DNA of 64,000 nucleotides from the NCBI RefSeq assembly GCF_007859315.1, contig NZ_VOHA01000019.1, positions 1-64,000 of the forward strand, read 5' to 3'. The position numbers and the translations under genes were made by a program. Positions within the stretch are counted from its first letter, which is position 1. The number at the start of each line of letters is the position of its first letter. Of this stretch, positions 1-8,494 are shown in pieces. The notes beneath the pieces are model-generated. The model was not told the origin of the DNA, did no database searches, and saw only the letters and a program-made list of their open reading frames with translations. Source of the stretch: Reyranella sp. CPCC 100927. Its GTDB lineage: Bacteria > Pseudomonadota > Alphaproteobacteria > Reyranellales > Reyranellaceae.

Positions 1-51
1 GAGAAAACTGTTACCCATGTGGTGAGCACAAACTGTTACCCATGTTGCGGC
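1..51. repeat. Short direct repeat at window edge
   Basis: The 14-mer ACTGTTACCCATGT occurs twice, at about 7-20 and 31-44, with different sequence between. Tandem short repeats of this look are seen at the ends of IS21-like insertion sequences, so this may be the tip of an element lying mostly outside the window. No transposase is visible here. Confidence 0.35.
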
Positions 52-93
52 TGAAGACCTTCGGCCACCTCCCCCACTGCGTGGGGGAGGGAA
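51..93. repeat. Palindromic repeat family A, half copy
   Basis: It contains CTTCGGCCACCTCCCCCACTG followed by its GTGGGGGAGG partner arm, as in the right half of full copies elsewhere (for example 3121-3248). It abuts the stop of the following minus-strand gene and could act as its terminator hairpin. Confidence 0.75.
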
Positions 94-1620
94 CTACATC
101 GGTTCGATGAATCGTTTGCGGGTGGTGCGTGGCGGCGGGGGTGGGACGGTGGCGAGCGTGTTCAGCAGGATCGCGCGGGTGTCGGCGGGGTCGATCACGT
201 CGTCGTAGAGGAAACGGGCGGCGGCCTCGGTGGCGGTGTTCTTGCGTTTCAGGTCGTCGGTCAGGTGCTTGTGCTGCTTCGCGCGCTCGGCCTCGTCGGC
301 GATGGCATCGAGCTCGCGGCGGTAGATGATGTTGACGGCGCCTTCCAGTCCCATGCCGCCGAACTCGGCGGTGGGCCACGCCAGCAGGATCGCGGGATCG
401 AGCGGTTGCGAGCCCATGATGTAGTAACCCAGCCCATAGGCCTTGCGCAGCACCACCGTCATCACCGGTACCGTGGCATTGGCGAGCGCCGCCAGTACCC
501 GCGCGCTGCGCCGTACCAGGCCGGTCTTCTCGACGTCGGGACCCACCATCAGGCCCGGCGTGTCGCACAGCAGCAGCATGGGGATGTCGAAGGCATCGCA
601 GATCTGGATGAAGCGCGCTGCCTTCTCCGACGCCGGGCTGTCGATGGCGCCGGCCAGGAACATCGGCTGGTTGGCCACCACGCCCACCGGCCGGCCGCCC
701 AGCCGGATGAACGACGTCACGACGGCGCGCCCGAACGACGGCTTCAGCTCCAGCACGCTGCCGACATCGGCCAAGCCCTCGATCACCTTGCGCACGTTGT
801 AGGCGCGCTTGGGGTTGTCGGGCACGATGTCGCGCAGCTTGGCGGCATCAGGCGCGTCGCCGGCCGGGCCGGGTCCGCCGAAATAGCCGAGATACTTCTT
901 TGCCGCCGCGATCGCTTCGGCTTCGTCCTCGACCAGCACGTCGATCACGCCCGAGGCGACATGCACCGAGGCCGGCCCGATTTCTTCCGGCGTCAGCTTC
1001 ACGCCCAGCGCCGCCTCGACCAGCGGCGGGCCGGCCATGCCCATGGCGGAATCCTTGGTGGCGATCAGCACGTCGCACATGCCGGCGAGGTTGGCGTGAC
1101 CGGCGAAGGCGCGGCCGGGCAGGATGCCGATGGTGGGCACCAGGCCCGAGAGACGCGCGAACACCACGAACGTGGGCGTCGAGCCGCGGCCTTCCACCTT
1201 CATGTCGTGCGGCCGCGCGCCGCCGCCGTCGAGCCAGCAGATCACCGGCAGGCGATGCTTCTCGGCATGCGCGAACATGCGACTGGACTTGGCGTGGTTG
1301 ATGGTGCTCTGCGTGCCGGCATAGACGGTGTAGTCGTAGAACAGCAGGTCGACCGAACGGCCGTCGATGCGGCCCGTGCCCATCACGATGCCGTCGGCGG
1401 CGCCGTCCATGCCCGCCACCGCCGGCCGCGCCAAGCCGCCATACTCGACGAACGACTCGGCATCGAGCAGCGCGGCGAGACTCTCGCGCGCCGTCCAGCG
1501 GCCGCGCTTGCGCTGCTGCGCCACCGCCGCGGGGCGCGCATCGTCGAGCCGCTCGGCACGCGCGCGCAGCGCCAGATCGAGGTCGGCACGCAGCGGCTTG
1601 CTCTCGGGATGATCAGGCAT
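94..1620 (-). CDS. Acyl-CoA carboxylase, carboxyltransferase (beta) subunit
   Basis: 508 residues with the two crotonase-like halves of biotin-dependent carboxyltransferases. The N-terminal half contains GRAFAGHANLAGMCDVLIA. The C-terminal half contains LLCDTPGLMVG, the family oxyanion/CoA region, and VVLRKAYGLGYYIMG. The family moves carboxyl from carboxybiotin to propionyl-, methylcrotonyl-, geranyl- or similar acyl-CoA; which substrate cannot be told here. No biotin carboxylase subunit lies beside it. The start is set by a GGAGCTGAC ribosome site inside the end of the upstream gene, only 1 nt away. It belongs to a minus-strand acyl-CoA operon with the DUF6285 and APH-like genes. Confidence 0.85.
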   Translation of the reverse strand: MPDHPESKPLRADLDLALRARAERLDDARPAAVAQQRKRGRWTARESLAALLDAESFVEYGGLARPAVAGMDGAADGIVMGTGRIDGRSVDLLFYDYTVYAGTQSTINHAKSSRMFAHAEKHRLPVICWLDGGGARPHDMKVEGRGSTPTFVVFARLSGLVPTIGILPGRAFAGHANLAGMCDVLIATKDSAMGMAGPPLVEAALGVKLTPEEIGPASVHVASGVIDVLVEDEAEAIAAAKKYLGYFGGPGPAGDAPDAAKLRDIVPDNPKRAYNVRKVIEGLADVGSVLELKPSFGRAVVTSFIRLGGRPVGVVANQPMFLAGAIDSPASEKAARFIQICDAFDIPMLLLCDTPGLMVGPDVEKTGLVRRSARVLAALANATVPVMTVVLRKAYGLGYYIMGSQPLDPAILLAWPTAEFGGMGLEGAVNIIYRRELDAIADEAERAKQHKHLTDDLKRKNTATEAAARFLYDDVIDPADTRAILLNTLATVPPPPPRTTRKRFIEPM

Positions 1621-1621
1621 G

Positions 1622-1990
1622 TCAGCTCCGTTGATGTGTCGGATCGAGGCGGTCCGGCCGCACGATCGTCATCTTGTCGACCACCTGCGACAGCACCAGC
1701 GCCATGGTGTCGGTCCAGCGATCGTCGAGCCGGCCGGCGCGGATGTCGGCGGCCAGCCGGCGGTTGAGGTCGGCGAGCGTGCCGTCGGTGCCGAGGAAGG
1801 CCGCGAGTCGCGCTTGTTCGGCGGCATCGAGCGTCGGCGCCAGGCGCGCCTCGCGTTCGCCGATCGCCAGCAGGTAGGACGCGAGCTGCATCTGGTAGCG
1901 CGAGGCGCCGTCGGGCGCCGCGCTGCTGGCGTCGAGGAACGCGCGTACGGTCGACAGGATGTCGTCCAGCGTCGGGCGGTCCTGGCTCAT
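1622..1990 (-). CDS. DUF6285 domain protein
   Basis: 122 residues, soluble, mostly helical, beginning with a conserved-looking LDDILSTVRAFL helix. This small family habitually sits next to APH-like phosphotransferases and acyl-CoA dehydrogenases, as here; its biochemical role is not established. AGGAAAACCCC precedes the ATG. It is tightly followed (1 nt) by the carboxyltransferase gene, which suggests co-translation. A helper or structural role with the APH-like kinase is inference only. Confidence 0.7.
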   Translation of the reverse strand: MSQDRPTLDDILSTVRAFLDASSAAPDGASRYQMQLASYLLAIGEREARLAPTLDAAEQARLAAFLGTDGTLADLNRRLAADIRAGRLDDRWTDTMALVLSQVVDKMTIVRPDRLDPTHQRS

Positions 1991-2004
1991 GGGGTTTTCC
2001 TGGG

Positions 2005-2103
2005 AGCGCGGGCGTCCCCGCCCGCATCGGCGCGGCAGCGCCGAGGATAAGCGCCCTCTGTGTGGTCGCTTCGTCGAATGCGGGCGGGACGCCCGCGCTC
2101 CCA
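2005..2103. repeat. Palindromic repeat family C
   Basis: The left arm TGGGAGCGCGGGCGTCCCCG and right arm CGGGACGCCCGCGCTCCCA face each other across about 60 nt. Other copies lie at 17894-18003 and 56821-56903. It sits between the APH-like and DUF6285 genes, inside the presumed operon. Confidence 0.8.
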
Positions 2104-2110
2104 GGGGAAC

Positions 2111-3106
2111 TCAATCATAGCGTCCGTCCATCGTCATCAGCAGGTCGTATTCGATCATGCTGGTGTTGCGGCCGCAGGCGGCGAAAGTCATCGAGCGGCG
2201 GCCGCCGAAGACGTGGCCATGCGCCTGCATCACGTTCAGGATCGCCCAGCGCACCAAGCCGAAGATCTCCCAGTAGCGCAGCGCCTCGACATCGATGCGC
2301 GTGCCGCCGGCCGCTTCATAGGCATCCAGCAGGTCGGCGCGCGCGCCGAAGCCGCCGACCGGCTGCGCGACGCGGCCGAAGCGCCAGGAGCGCGTGCACA
2401 GCCAGCCGAGATCCTCGGCGCCGGCACCGAGATGGCTGCACTCCCAGTCGAGCACCGCGGCGATGCCGCCCGCACCGACGATGAAGTTGCCGGTGCGCAG
2501 GTCGCCGTGCAGGAAGCGGCGCGGTCCCGATGGCGGCCGGTGCCGTTCGAGCCAGCGCAGGCCGAGTTCGATCGCGGGATGCGCTTCGTCGTAGCTGTCG
2601 AGCCGCGCGCGCTGCGCGGTGATGGGATCGTCGCTGTCGGCGTAGCGTTCGAGGAAGGCCACCTCGGCCGGGTCGATCGCATGCAGGGCGGCGAAGATGC
2701 GGCCGGCCTGCGCCGCCAGCCTGGGGCGGATGTCGGCGAAGGCGGCATCGCCCAGGATGCGGTTGGGCATGGTCTCGCCGGCAACGAAGGCGGTGACGAA
2801 GCCATGGCCGCAGCCGTCGGCGTTCTCGAACGCGAACACCGGCTCGGGCACCGGGATGGCGTGGGCGAAGGCGACCTGCAGCAGGCGGAACTGGTCGGAT
2901 GACGGCAGGAACGGGCTGTTGGGCGCGACGTAGGTCTCCTGGCGCGACGCCAGGCGCCGGCGCGCCGCGCCCTCGACGAGGTCGAACACCACCGTGCGGT
3001 TCGAACCGCCCAGGGTCGGCACGACGATGTTCTCCAGCCGTGCCGCGCCGCCGAAGCGGCGGCGCACGGCGTGGCGGATATCGTCGAAGGGGTCGGGTGC
3101 GTTCAA
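2111..3106 (-). CDS. Phosphotransferase family protein (APH/ACAD10-like)
   Basis: 331 residues with the aminoglycoside-phosphotransferase kinase fold. The catalytic loop HGDLRTGNFIV is near residue 200 and the metal-binding aspartate is in VLDWECSHLG near residue 218. An N-terminal GGSNRTVVFDLV strand region matches the ATP-binding lobe. Members beside acyl-CoA dehydrogenases are usually not drug-resistance enzymes; by analogy with ACAD10/11 they phosphorylate hydroxyacyl-CoAs on the way to enoyl-CoA. That role fits the neighbours but is inferred. Confidence 0.8.
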   Translation of the reverse strand: MNAPDPFDDIRHAVRRRFGGAARLENIVVPTLGGSNRTVVFDLVEGAARRRLASRQETYVAPNSPFLPSSDQFRLLQVAFAHAIPVPEPVFAFENADGCGHGFVTAFVAGETMPNRILGDAAFADIRPRLAAQAGRIFAALHAIDPAEVAFLERYADSDDPITAQRARLDSYDEAHPAIELGLRWLERHRPPSGPRRFLHGDLRTGNFIVGAGGIAAVLDWECSHLGAGAEDLGWLCTRSWRFGRVAQPVGGFGARADLLDAYEAAGGTRIDVEALRYWEIFGLVRWAILNVMQAHGHVFGGRRSMTFAACGRNTSMIEYDLLMTMDGRYD

Positions 3107-3118
3107 TGGCGGTTCCTT

Positions 3119-3248
3119 ACATCCTCCCCCAACGCAGTTGGGGGAGGTGGCCGAAGGCCGGAGGGGGATCCGACGTGGTTTTGGTAACTGAGACCACGTG
3201 GGATCCCTCCGCCCCTTCGGGGCACCTCCCCACTGCGTGGGGAGGAAA
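3119..3248. repeat. Palindromic repeat family A, full copy
   Basis: This is a compound inverted repeat of about 130 nt. It has an outer CCTCCCCCAACGCAGTTGGGG hairpin, then CGGAGGGGGATCC, a short centre with GGTAACTGAGACCACG, then the mirrored GGATCCCTCCGCCCC and a closing CCTCCCCACTGCGTGGGGAGG hairpin. It fills the gap between two minus-strand genes. Confidence 0.85.
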
Positions 3249-4250
3249 CTACAGCGGGTATCCCACGGGCTGGCCGTCTTCGAGGCGCTCGATGTACTCG
3301 GTCATGCCGTAGCCCACCGCGCCGTCCCAGGTGAAGCGGGTGAAGCCCTCGCCGATGCGCGACACCAGCACCGCATCGTCGACCTTGCGGCGGTTGCGCA
3401 GCGGCGCCAGCGACAGGATCTCGGCGTCGATCTGTGCCGCGCGCTTGGTCGTGCGCACGCCCAGCCGCACGCGCGCCGGATCCTGGCGCGCCGTCCAGTC
3501 GGTCAGCACGTCGAGGTCGGCGACTTCTTCGTACTGGCCGTCGACCAGCAGCACGCCGACGCGGCGCGCGTGGCCGCTGCGGTCGGCGATCTTCAGCAGC
3601 ATCAGCGCGCGGCCGTCGTCGAAGTTGGCGATGAACAGGCGATAGTAGTGGATCACCTGCCAGTAGCGCGGCCCCCAGGAGTGATCGCGCCAGCCGGCGC
3701 CGTCGATCGTCCACGACTGGTCGCCCACGGTGATCGCACCCTTCACCGTGGTGTGCTGGTTGAAGTGGCCGCGCGAGAAGTCGCGGCCGTACATGGTGGG
3801 CACATCCGCCGATGTCGGCTCGCCGCCATGCATCGGCGCGTGGCCCGTGTGCTCCCAGCGCACCGAGCCCGGCACTTTCGTGGCGCGCGCGAACATCGTC
3901 TCGGGCGTGCGCAGCACCTGGGGATCATCCAGCACCATCAGCTCGCCGTCGTAGCGCATGTCGACGCGGCGGAACGGATCGACGACGTCATAGCGCAGGC
4001 CGCCGGCATCGAAGCGGTCGTTGGCCGTGATCGGCGGTCGCGCGAACTGGCAGGCGATGCGGCCGTCGGGCAGGTAGAGGCATACCGAGAGCTCGGCGTA
4101 ACCCTCGTTGACGCGGTTGCCCAGGCGCATCCAGCCGCCGACGCGCTGCGCCGGATCGAAGGCGTTGGTGTAGACGCTCTCGTTGAAGTTCGCCGAGGTA
4201 TCGGGCTGATGCGAATACTCGTCCTTGGGCTCGAGGCGAAACGCGTCCAC
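3249..4250 (-). CDS. CrtC/AttH-like (DUF7064/7065-type) protein
   Basis: 333 residues from a GTG start preceded by GGGAGGATTTCCT. The frame stays open further upstream for a long way, but that part is non-coding repeat and antisense sequence. Features are an HQPDTSANFNESVYTNAF N-terminus, SVCLYLPDGRIACQF, DGAGWRDHSWGPR in the middle and GYGMTEYIERL at the end. This pattern recalls lipocalin-like hydroxyneurosporene-synthase/AttH relatives, which often travel with acyl-CoA and APH-like genes. The function of this subfamily is unknown; a lipid or terpenoid-binding or hydratase role is a guess. Confidence 0.65.
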   Translation of the reverse strand: MDAFRLEPKDEYSHQPDTSANFNESVYTNAFDPAQRVGGWMRLGNRVNEGYAELSVCLYLPDGRIACQFARPPITANDRFDAGGLRYDVVDPFRRVDMRYDGELMVLDDPQVLRTPETMFARATKVPGSVRWEHTGHAPMHGGEPTSADVPTMYGRDFSRGHFNQHTTVKGAITVGDQSWTIDGAGWRDHSWGPRYWQVIHYYRLFIANFDDGRALMLLKIADRSGHARRVGVLLVDGQYEEVADLDVLTDWTARQDPARVRLGVRTTKRAAQIDAEILSLAPLRNRRKVDDAVLVSRIGEGFTRFTWDGAVGYGMTEYIERLEDGQPVGYPL

Positions 4251-4336
4251 AGGAAATCCTCCCGACGATTGTTGTGACCATCTGTTGCGCCGACCGTAGC
4301 AGGCATTTTTCTGCATCACGAGGGTCGCACTTTCAT

Positions 4337-4498
4337 TCCTCCCCCAACGAAGTTGGGGGAGGTGCCCGTTTCGGTACTTCGACGCCGCTTGCGTCGAAGT
4401 ACCTGAGCCGGAGGGGGAGCTGTGGTGATCTTGGTAACGAAGACCACGTCGCATCCCCCTCCGCCCTTCGGGCACCTCCCCCACTGCGTGGGGGAGGG
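4337..4498. repeat. Family A repeat with a second palindrome inserted
   Basis: The outer hairpins match other family A copies, but the left half is interrupted by extra sequence containing a perfect 13-bp inverted repeat. Its arms are GGTACTTCGACGC (4373-4385) and GCGTCGAAGTACC (4391-4403), with loop CGCTT. Removing about 40 nt restores the normal family A layout. Confidence 0.8.
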
Positions 4499-4622
4499 AA
4501 TACGTTCGCAGTGCGGCATGACCGCATGCCGGAAGGAGGGTCCGCTGGTCACTAGGCACGACCGGCCATCTGGGCCATCGTAGGCGGTGGAAACGCTCCC
4601 CCGATCTGCGCAGGACAACACG

Positions 4623-5747
4623 ATGAATTTCGATTTCTCCGACGACCAGAAGATGCTGAAGGATCAGGTGCGCAAGTTCCTGACCGACAAGTGCCCGACA
4701 ACGGTGGTGCGCCGCGTGCTCAATGGCGACGAGACGCACGCCGCCGAGGTGTGGGCCGGCATGGCCGAGCTCGGCCTGATGGGCACCGCGATTCCCGAGG
4801 CCTATGGCGGCACCGGACTGGGGGCGCTGGAGCTGTGCGTGATCGCCGAGGAACTGGGCCGCGCCTGCGCGCCGGTGCCGTTCTCGTCGTCGGTCTATCT
4901 CGTCACCGAGGCGATCAAGCGCTGGGGCACGGAAGCGCAGAAGAAGGCGTGGCTGCCCAAGCTCGCCGACGGCTCGGCCATCGGTACGCTCGCCACGTCG
5001 GAAGGCCCGCAGCCGGTCTCGCCCAAGGCGGTGCGCGTGGCGTTCGCCGACGGCAAGGTCACCGGCACCAAGGTGCCGGTGGCGGACGGCGAGGCGGCCA
5101 CCGTGGCGGTGGTGCTGGTGAATAGCGGCGGCACCGGCGTGCGTGCGCTGTCGCTGGCGCTGGTCGATCTGGGCGGCGAGGGCGTGACCCGCACGCGCGT
5201 ATCGACCGTCGATCCGGCGCGCAAGCATGCCCAGATCGCGTTCGACGGCGCGGCGGCCGAACTGCTGGGCGGCAAGGGCAAGGGCTGGCAGAACCTGAAC
5301 GATCTCTATGACGGTGCTGCGGTGCTGTTCGCCTTCGAGCAGATCGGCGGCGCCGAGGCGGCGATGTGGATGGGCCGCGACTATGCCCTGCAGCGCCAGG
5401 CGTTCGGCCGCGTCATCGGCTCGTACCAGGCGATCAAGCACAAGCTGGCCGACATCTACGTGAAGACGGAGCTGGCGCGCTCGAACGCCTACTATGGCGC
5501 CATGATGTACGCCGAGGGCGGCGCCGACCTGCCGATCGCGGCGGCGGCGGCGCGCGTGGCGGCCACCGATGCGTACGACTTCGCCGCCAAGGAGAACATC
5601 CAGACCCATGGCGGCATCGGCTTCACCTGGGAGGCTGACACGCAGTTCCACTACCGCCGCTCGCGGCTCTTGGCGCTCGCCATCGGCGGCCCGACGGCGT
5701 GGAAGGACAAGCTGGTGACCCGGCTGGAACGCAAGAACGCGGCTTAA
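4623..5747 (+). CDS. Acyl-CoA dehydrogenase
   Basis: 374 residues, about the normal family length, starting MNFDFSDDQKML. It has the N-terminal helical domain, a middle beta domain (ATSEGPQPVS region) and a C-terminal helical domain with FGRVIGSYQAIKHKLAD and QTHGGIGFTWEADTQFHYRRSR. It should oxidise an acyl-CoA to the enoyl-CoA using FAD and pass electrons to ETF. It is followed after a family A repeat by a second dehydrogenase on the same strand; paired genes of this type often form heteromeric enzymes for branched, steroid or terpenoid acyl-CoAs, so the two may work together. The catalytic glutamate position is not assigned. Confidence 0.9.
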   Translation: MNFDFSDDQKMLKDQVRKFLTDKCPTTVVRRVLNGDETHAAEVWAGMAELGLMGTAIPEAYGGTGLGALELCVIAEELGRACAPVPFSSSVYLVTEAIKRWGTEAQKKAWLPKLADGSAIGTLATSEGPQPVSPKAVRVAFADGKVTGTKVPVADGEAATVAVVLVNSGGTGVRALSLALVDLGGEGVTRTRVSTVDPARKHAQIAFDGAAAELLGGKGKGWQNLNDLYDGAAVLFAFEQIGGAEAAMWMGRDYALQRQAFGRVIGSYQAIKHKLADIYVKTELARSNAYYGAMMYAEGGADLPIAAAAARVAATDAYDFAAKENIQTHGGIGFTWEADTQFHYRRSRLLALAIGGPTAWKDKLVTRLERKNAA

Positions 5748-5748
5748 T

Positions 5749-5876
5749 TTCCCTCCCCCACGACAGTGGGGGAGGTGGCCGAAGGCCGGAGGGGGACCTG
5801 TGGTGATCTCTGTAACTGAGACCACGTTGGGTCCCCTCCGCCCCTTCGGGGCACCTCCCCACTGCGTGGGGAGGAT
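5749..5876. repeat. Palindromic repeat family A, full copy
   Basis: The outer arms are CCTCCCCCACGACAGTGGGG and CTCCCCACTGCGTGGGGAGG around the typical TAACTGAGACCACG centre. It fills almost the whole gap between the two acyl-CoA dehydrogenase genes, so any co-transcript would carry a large hairpin here. Confidence 0.85.
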
Positions 5877-5897
5877 CATAAAAGAGGAACCCCATCC

Positions 5898-7121
5898 ATG
5901 GACTTCAACGATACCCCCGAAGAGGCCGCGTTCCGCCAGCAGGTGCGCACGTGGCTCGATGCCAACGCCACGCGCAAGAGCGAGGACAAGACCTCGATCC
6001 GCGCCCGCGTCGATGACGTGGAGCTCTTGAAGAAGGCCAAGGTCTGGCAGGACAAGAAGGCGCAGGCCGGCTACGCGCGCATCACCTGGCCCAAGGAGTA
6101 TGGCGGCCTGGACGGCACGCCGATCCAGCAGGTGATCTACAGCCAGGAGGAAGCGAACTACCTGGTGCCGCTGGGCTTCTTCGACATCGGGCTGGGCATG
6201 TGCATTCCCACCCTGATGGCCTATTGCGGGCCCGAGCACCTGCAGCGCTACGTGAAGCCGGCGCTGCATGGCGAGGAGGTGTGGTGCCAGCTGTTCTCCG
6301 AGCCGGCGGCTGGCTCCGACGTCGCCGGCATCCGCACGCGCGCCGAGCGCGACGGCGATGACTGGGTGATCAACGGCCAGAAGGTGTGGACCTCGGGCGC
6401 GCACTACAGCGACTACGGCATCATCATCACGCGCACCGATCCCAGCGTGCCCAAGCACCAGGGCCTCACCATGTTCTACCTGAGCATGAAGAGCCCCGGC
6501 GTCGAGGCGCGGCCGATCCGGCAGATCTCCGGCGCCGCCAACTTCAACGAGGTGTTCTTCACCAACGTGCGCATCCCCGACAGCCAGCGCGTGGGCAAGG
6601 TGGGCGACGGCTGGAAGGTGGCGCTGACCACGCTCATGAACGAGCGCCTGGCGGTGGGCACGCCGGCTGGCGGCGTCGACGTCGACGAGCTGCTGGAGCT
6701 GGCGCGCGACACCGAGCTGGAGGACGGCCCGGCGATCCGCAACGCCAGCGTGCGCAACAAGATCGCCGAGTGGTACGTGCAGTCCCAAGGGTTGAAGTAC
6801 ACCAAGTTCCGCACCTTGACCTCGCTGTCGAAGGGCCAGCAGCCGGGACCGGAATCCTCGATCGCCAAGATCGTGGCGGCGCCCAAGATGCAGGACCTCG
6901 GCGCGTTTGCGATGGAGCTGATGGGCCAGGCCGGCATCATGACCAAGGACGTGCCCGGTGCCGGCGCCTTTCAGCAGCAGTGGATCGGCGGCGCCGGCTT
7001 CCGCATCGCCGGCGGCACCGACGAGATCCTGCGCAACATCGTGGCCGAGCGCGTGCTGGGCCTGCCGCAGGACATCCGCGTCGACAAGGACATCCCCTTC
7101 AACCAGATGGGCAAGAAGTAA
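5898..7121 (+). CDS. Acyl-CoA dehydrogenase
   Basis: 407 residues. Typical landmarks are ITWPKEYGG near the N-terminus, QLFSEPAAGSDVAGI and INGQKVWTSGAHYSDYG in the FAD/substrate domain, and FRIAGGTDEILRNIVAERVLGLP at the C-terminus. The family uses FAD to make an alpha-beta double bond in acyl-CoA. It has the slightly longer form common in pairs with a shorter dehydrogenase such as the gene just upstream. AAAGAGGAACCCCATCC precedes the ATG. The substrate is not predictable from sequence alone. Confidence 0.9.
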   Translation: MDFNDTPEEAAFRQQVRTWLDANATRKSEDKTSIRARVDDVELLKKAKVWQDKKAQAGYARITWPKEYGGLDGTPIQQVIYSQEEANYLVPLGFFDIGLGMCIPTLMAYCGPEHLQRYVKPALHGEEVWCQLFSEPAAGSDVAGIRTRAERDGDDWVINGQKVWTSGAHYSDYGIIITRTDPSVPKHQGLTMFYLSMKSPGVEARPIRQISGAANFNEVFFTNVRIPDSQRVGKVGDGWKVALTTLMNERLAVGTPAGGVDVDELLELARDTELEDGPAIRNASVRNKIAEWYVQSQGLKYTKFRTLTSLSKGQQPGPESSIAKIVAAPKMQDLGAFAMELMGQAGIMTKDVPGAGAFQQQWIGGAGFRIAGGTDEILRNIVAERVLGLPQDIRVDKDIPFNQMGKK

Positions 7122-7122
7122 C

Positions 7123-7252
7123 GCCCTCCCCCATCGCAGATGGGGGAGGTGCCCGCAGGGCGGAGGGGGACCCGACGGAGTCTCAGTTACCAGGACCACG
7201 TCGGGTCCCCTCTGCCCCTTCGAGGCACCTCCCCACTGCGTGGGGAGGAACA
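7123..7252. repeat. Palindromic repeat family A, full copy
   Basis: CCTCCCCCATCGCAGATGGGG on the left and CTCCCCACTGCGTGGGGAGG on the right flank a CGGAGTCTCAGTTACC centre. It lies directly after the stop of the second acyl-CoA dehydrogenase and may terminate it. Confidence 0.85.
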
Positions 7253-7730
7253 CAATACGGGTAGCGGAAATTGCCGAAACCCCGTGTCGCGCGAGCGGTG
7301 ACAGAAGCGACAGAAACGCCTGATGGCTGCGATTCCAAGGCGTGAGCAGGTTTCCCTGACCTGACAGAAACGCGACAGAAAGCGACAGAAAGCCCCCCGG
7401 CGTTCCCTCTGCGAGACGCAGAAGGGGTTGCGGCAATTGCGGAAACCCGTGCAGCGGTTCTGTTGCGGTAGCGTTGGATCATCGAACATGTCTGCCACGA
7501 CAAAAGGCCTGCCGAATCGGGGATGCGGCAGCGGATCATTCTGTGTGCCTGTGACGGCGGCGACCGAAACGCCCGTTCAGCCCGGCGGCGGCTTTGCCCC
7601 CTGACGCGGGGCCCACGAAACGCCCGATGCCTCCGGCGGCGAGTAAGCGAACCTGTGGCCACTTACAGCGCAGGCTGCGGCGCCGACAAGAGTCCAAAAA
7701 TCGACATCGCAGAAATATTTTCGCGACGCC
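7253..7730. other. Intergenic stretch with iterated GACAGAAA words
   Basis: I see no convincing gene in these about 480 bases. The word GACAGAA recurs several times at about 7299-7392. Two similar blocks, CGGAAATTGCCGAAACCC near 7264 and CGGCAATTGCGGAAACCC near 7430, suggest an old internal duplication. AAACGCCCG also recurs near 7570 and 7620. Function is unknown. Confidence 0.5.
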
Positions 7731-7860
7731 TCCCTCCCCCAACGAAGTTGGGGGAGGTGCCCGAAGGGCGGAGGGGGAGCCGTGGTGATCTCGATAACGA
7801 AGACCTCGTCGGGTCCCCCTCCGGCCTTCGGCCACCTCCCCCACTGCGTGGGGGAGGGAT
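7731..7860. repeat. Palindromic repeat family A, full copy
   Basis: CCTCCCCCAACGAAGTTGGGG opens and CTCCCCCACTGCGTGGGGGAG closes the element, with CGATAACGAAGACC in the centre. It ends at the stop codon of the minus-strand CinA-like gene. Confidence 0.85.
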
Positions 7861-8340
7861 CTACGCCAGGCTCTGCTCCAGCAGCTCCAGCGCCGCGGCG
7901 GCGAACGCGCGCATGTTGCCGATGCGATCGGCCTGCCCGGTCTCGATGGTGATCGCCTTCTCCACCGGTCCCGCGATGGCGATGCACGCATGCCCCGCGG
8001 CATCGCCGTAGCGGTTGCCGCTGGGCCCGCTGGCGCCGGTCTCGGCCAGGCCCCAGGTGGCGTCCAGCCGCGCCCGGATGGTGCGCGCCATCAGCAGTGC
8101 ATAGGCCTCGGTGGCCGAGCGCAGGCCCTGGCGTGCCTCGGGCGGGATTGACAGCAGCACGTCGCCGCCGATCCGCGTGTAGACCACGGCGCCGCTGATG
8201 TAATAGGCCGACGCGCCCGGCACCGAAAGGAGCGCCGCCGACAGCAGCCCGCCGATCGAGGACTCCGAGACCGCAATCGTCTCGCCGCGCACCTTCAGTC
8301 GCGCACCGATCCGCTCGGCCTGGGGGAGGAGGGTTTGCAT
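7861..8340 (-). CDS. CinA-family nicotinamide-nucleotide amidohydrolase
   Basis: 159 residues corresponding to the stand-alone C-terminal CinA/PncC domain. ESSIGGLLSAAL near residues 26-37 matches the usual ES-TGG active-site segment, here with serine-isoleucine. ISGAVVYTR and AETGASGPSGNRYGDAAG carry the conserved glycine-rich loop. The family deamidates NMN to nicotinate mononucleotide in pyridine nucleotide recycling; some members have been recruited to other amide hydrolyses. It stands alone, flanked on both sides by family A repeats. Confidence 0.8.
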   Translation of the reverse strand: MQTLLPQAERIGARLKVRGETIAVSESSIGGLLSAALLSVPGASAYYISGAVVYTRIGGDVLLSIPPEARQGLRSATEAYALLMARTIRARLDATWGLAETGASGPSGNRYGDAAGHACIAIAGPVEKAITIETGQADRIGNMRAFAAAALELLEQSLA

Positions 8341-8360
8341 GGGAACTACTCCTGACAGCT

Positions 8361-8490
8361 TATCCTCCCCACGCAGTGGGGAGGTGCCCCGAAGGGGCGG
8401 AGGGGAGCCGACGTGGTCTCAGTTATCTATACCACGTGGGGGTCCCCCTCCGGCCTTCGGCCACCTCCCCCACAGCGTGGGGGAGGGATG
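8361..8490. repeat. Palindromic repeat family A, full copy
   Basis: CCTCCCCACGCAGTGGGGAGG opens and CTCCCCCACAGCGTGGGGGAG closes, with CTCAGTTATCTATACCACG in the centre. It separates the CinA-like and DOPA-dioxygenase-like genes. Confidence 0.85.
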
Positions 8491-8494
8491 AACG

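Noticed and set aside
2111-3106. Aminoglycoside resistance gene
   Set aside because: The kinase fold is right, but the neighbours and sequence style match the ACAD10/11-like metabolic branch.
3249-7436. Open reading frame of nearly 1400 codons on the minus strand
   Set aside because: Only its last third (3249-4250) has protein-like features. The rest is antisense to two clear acyl-CoA dehydrogenases and runs through two repeats.
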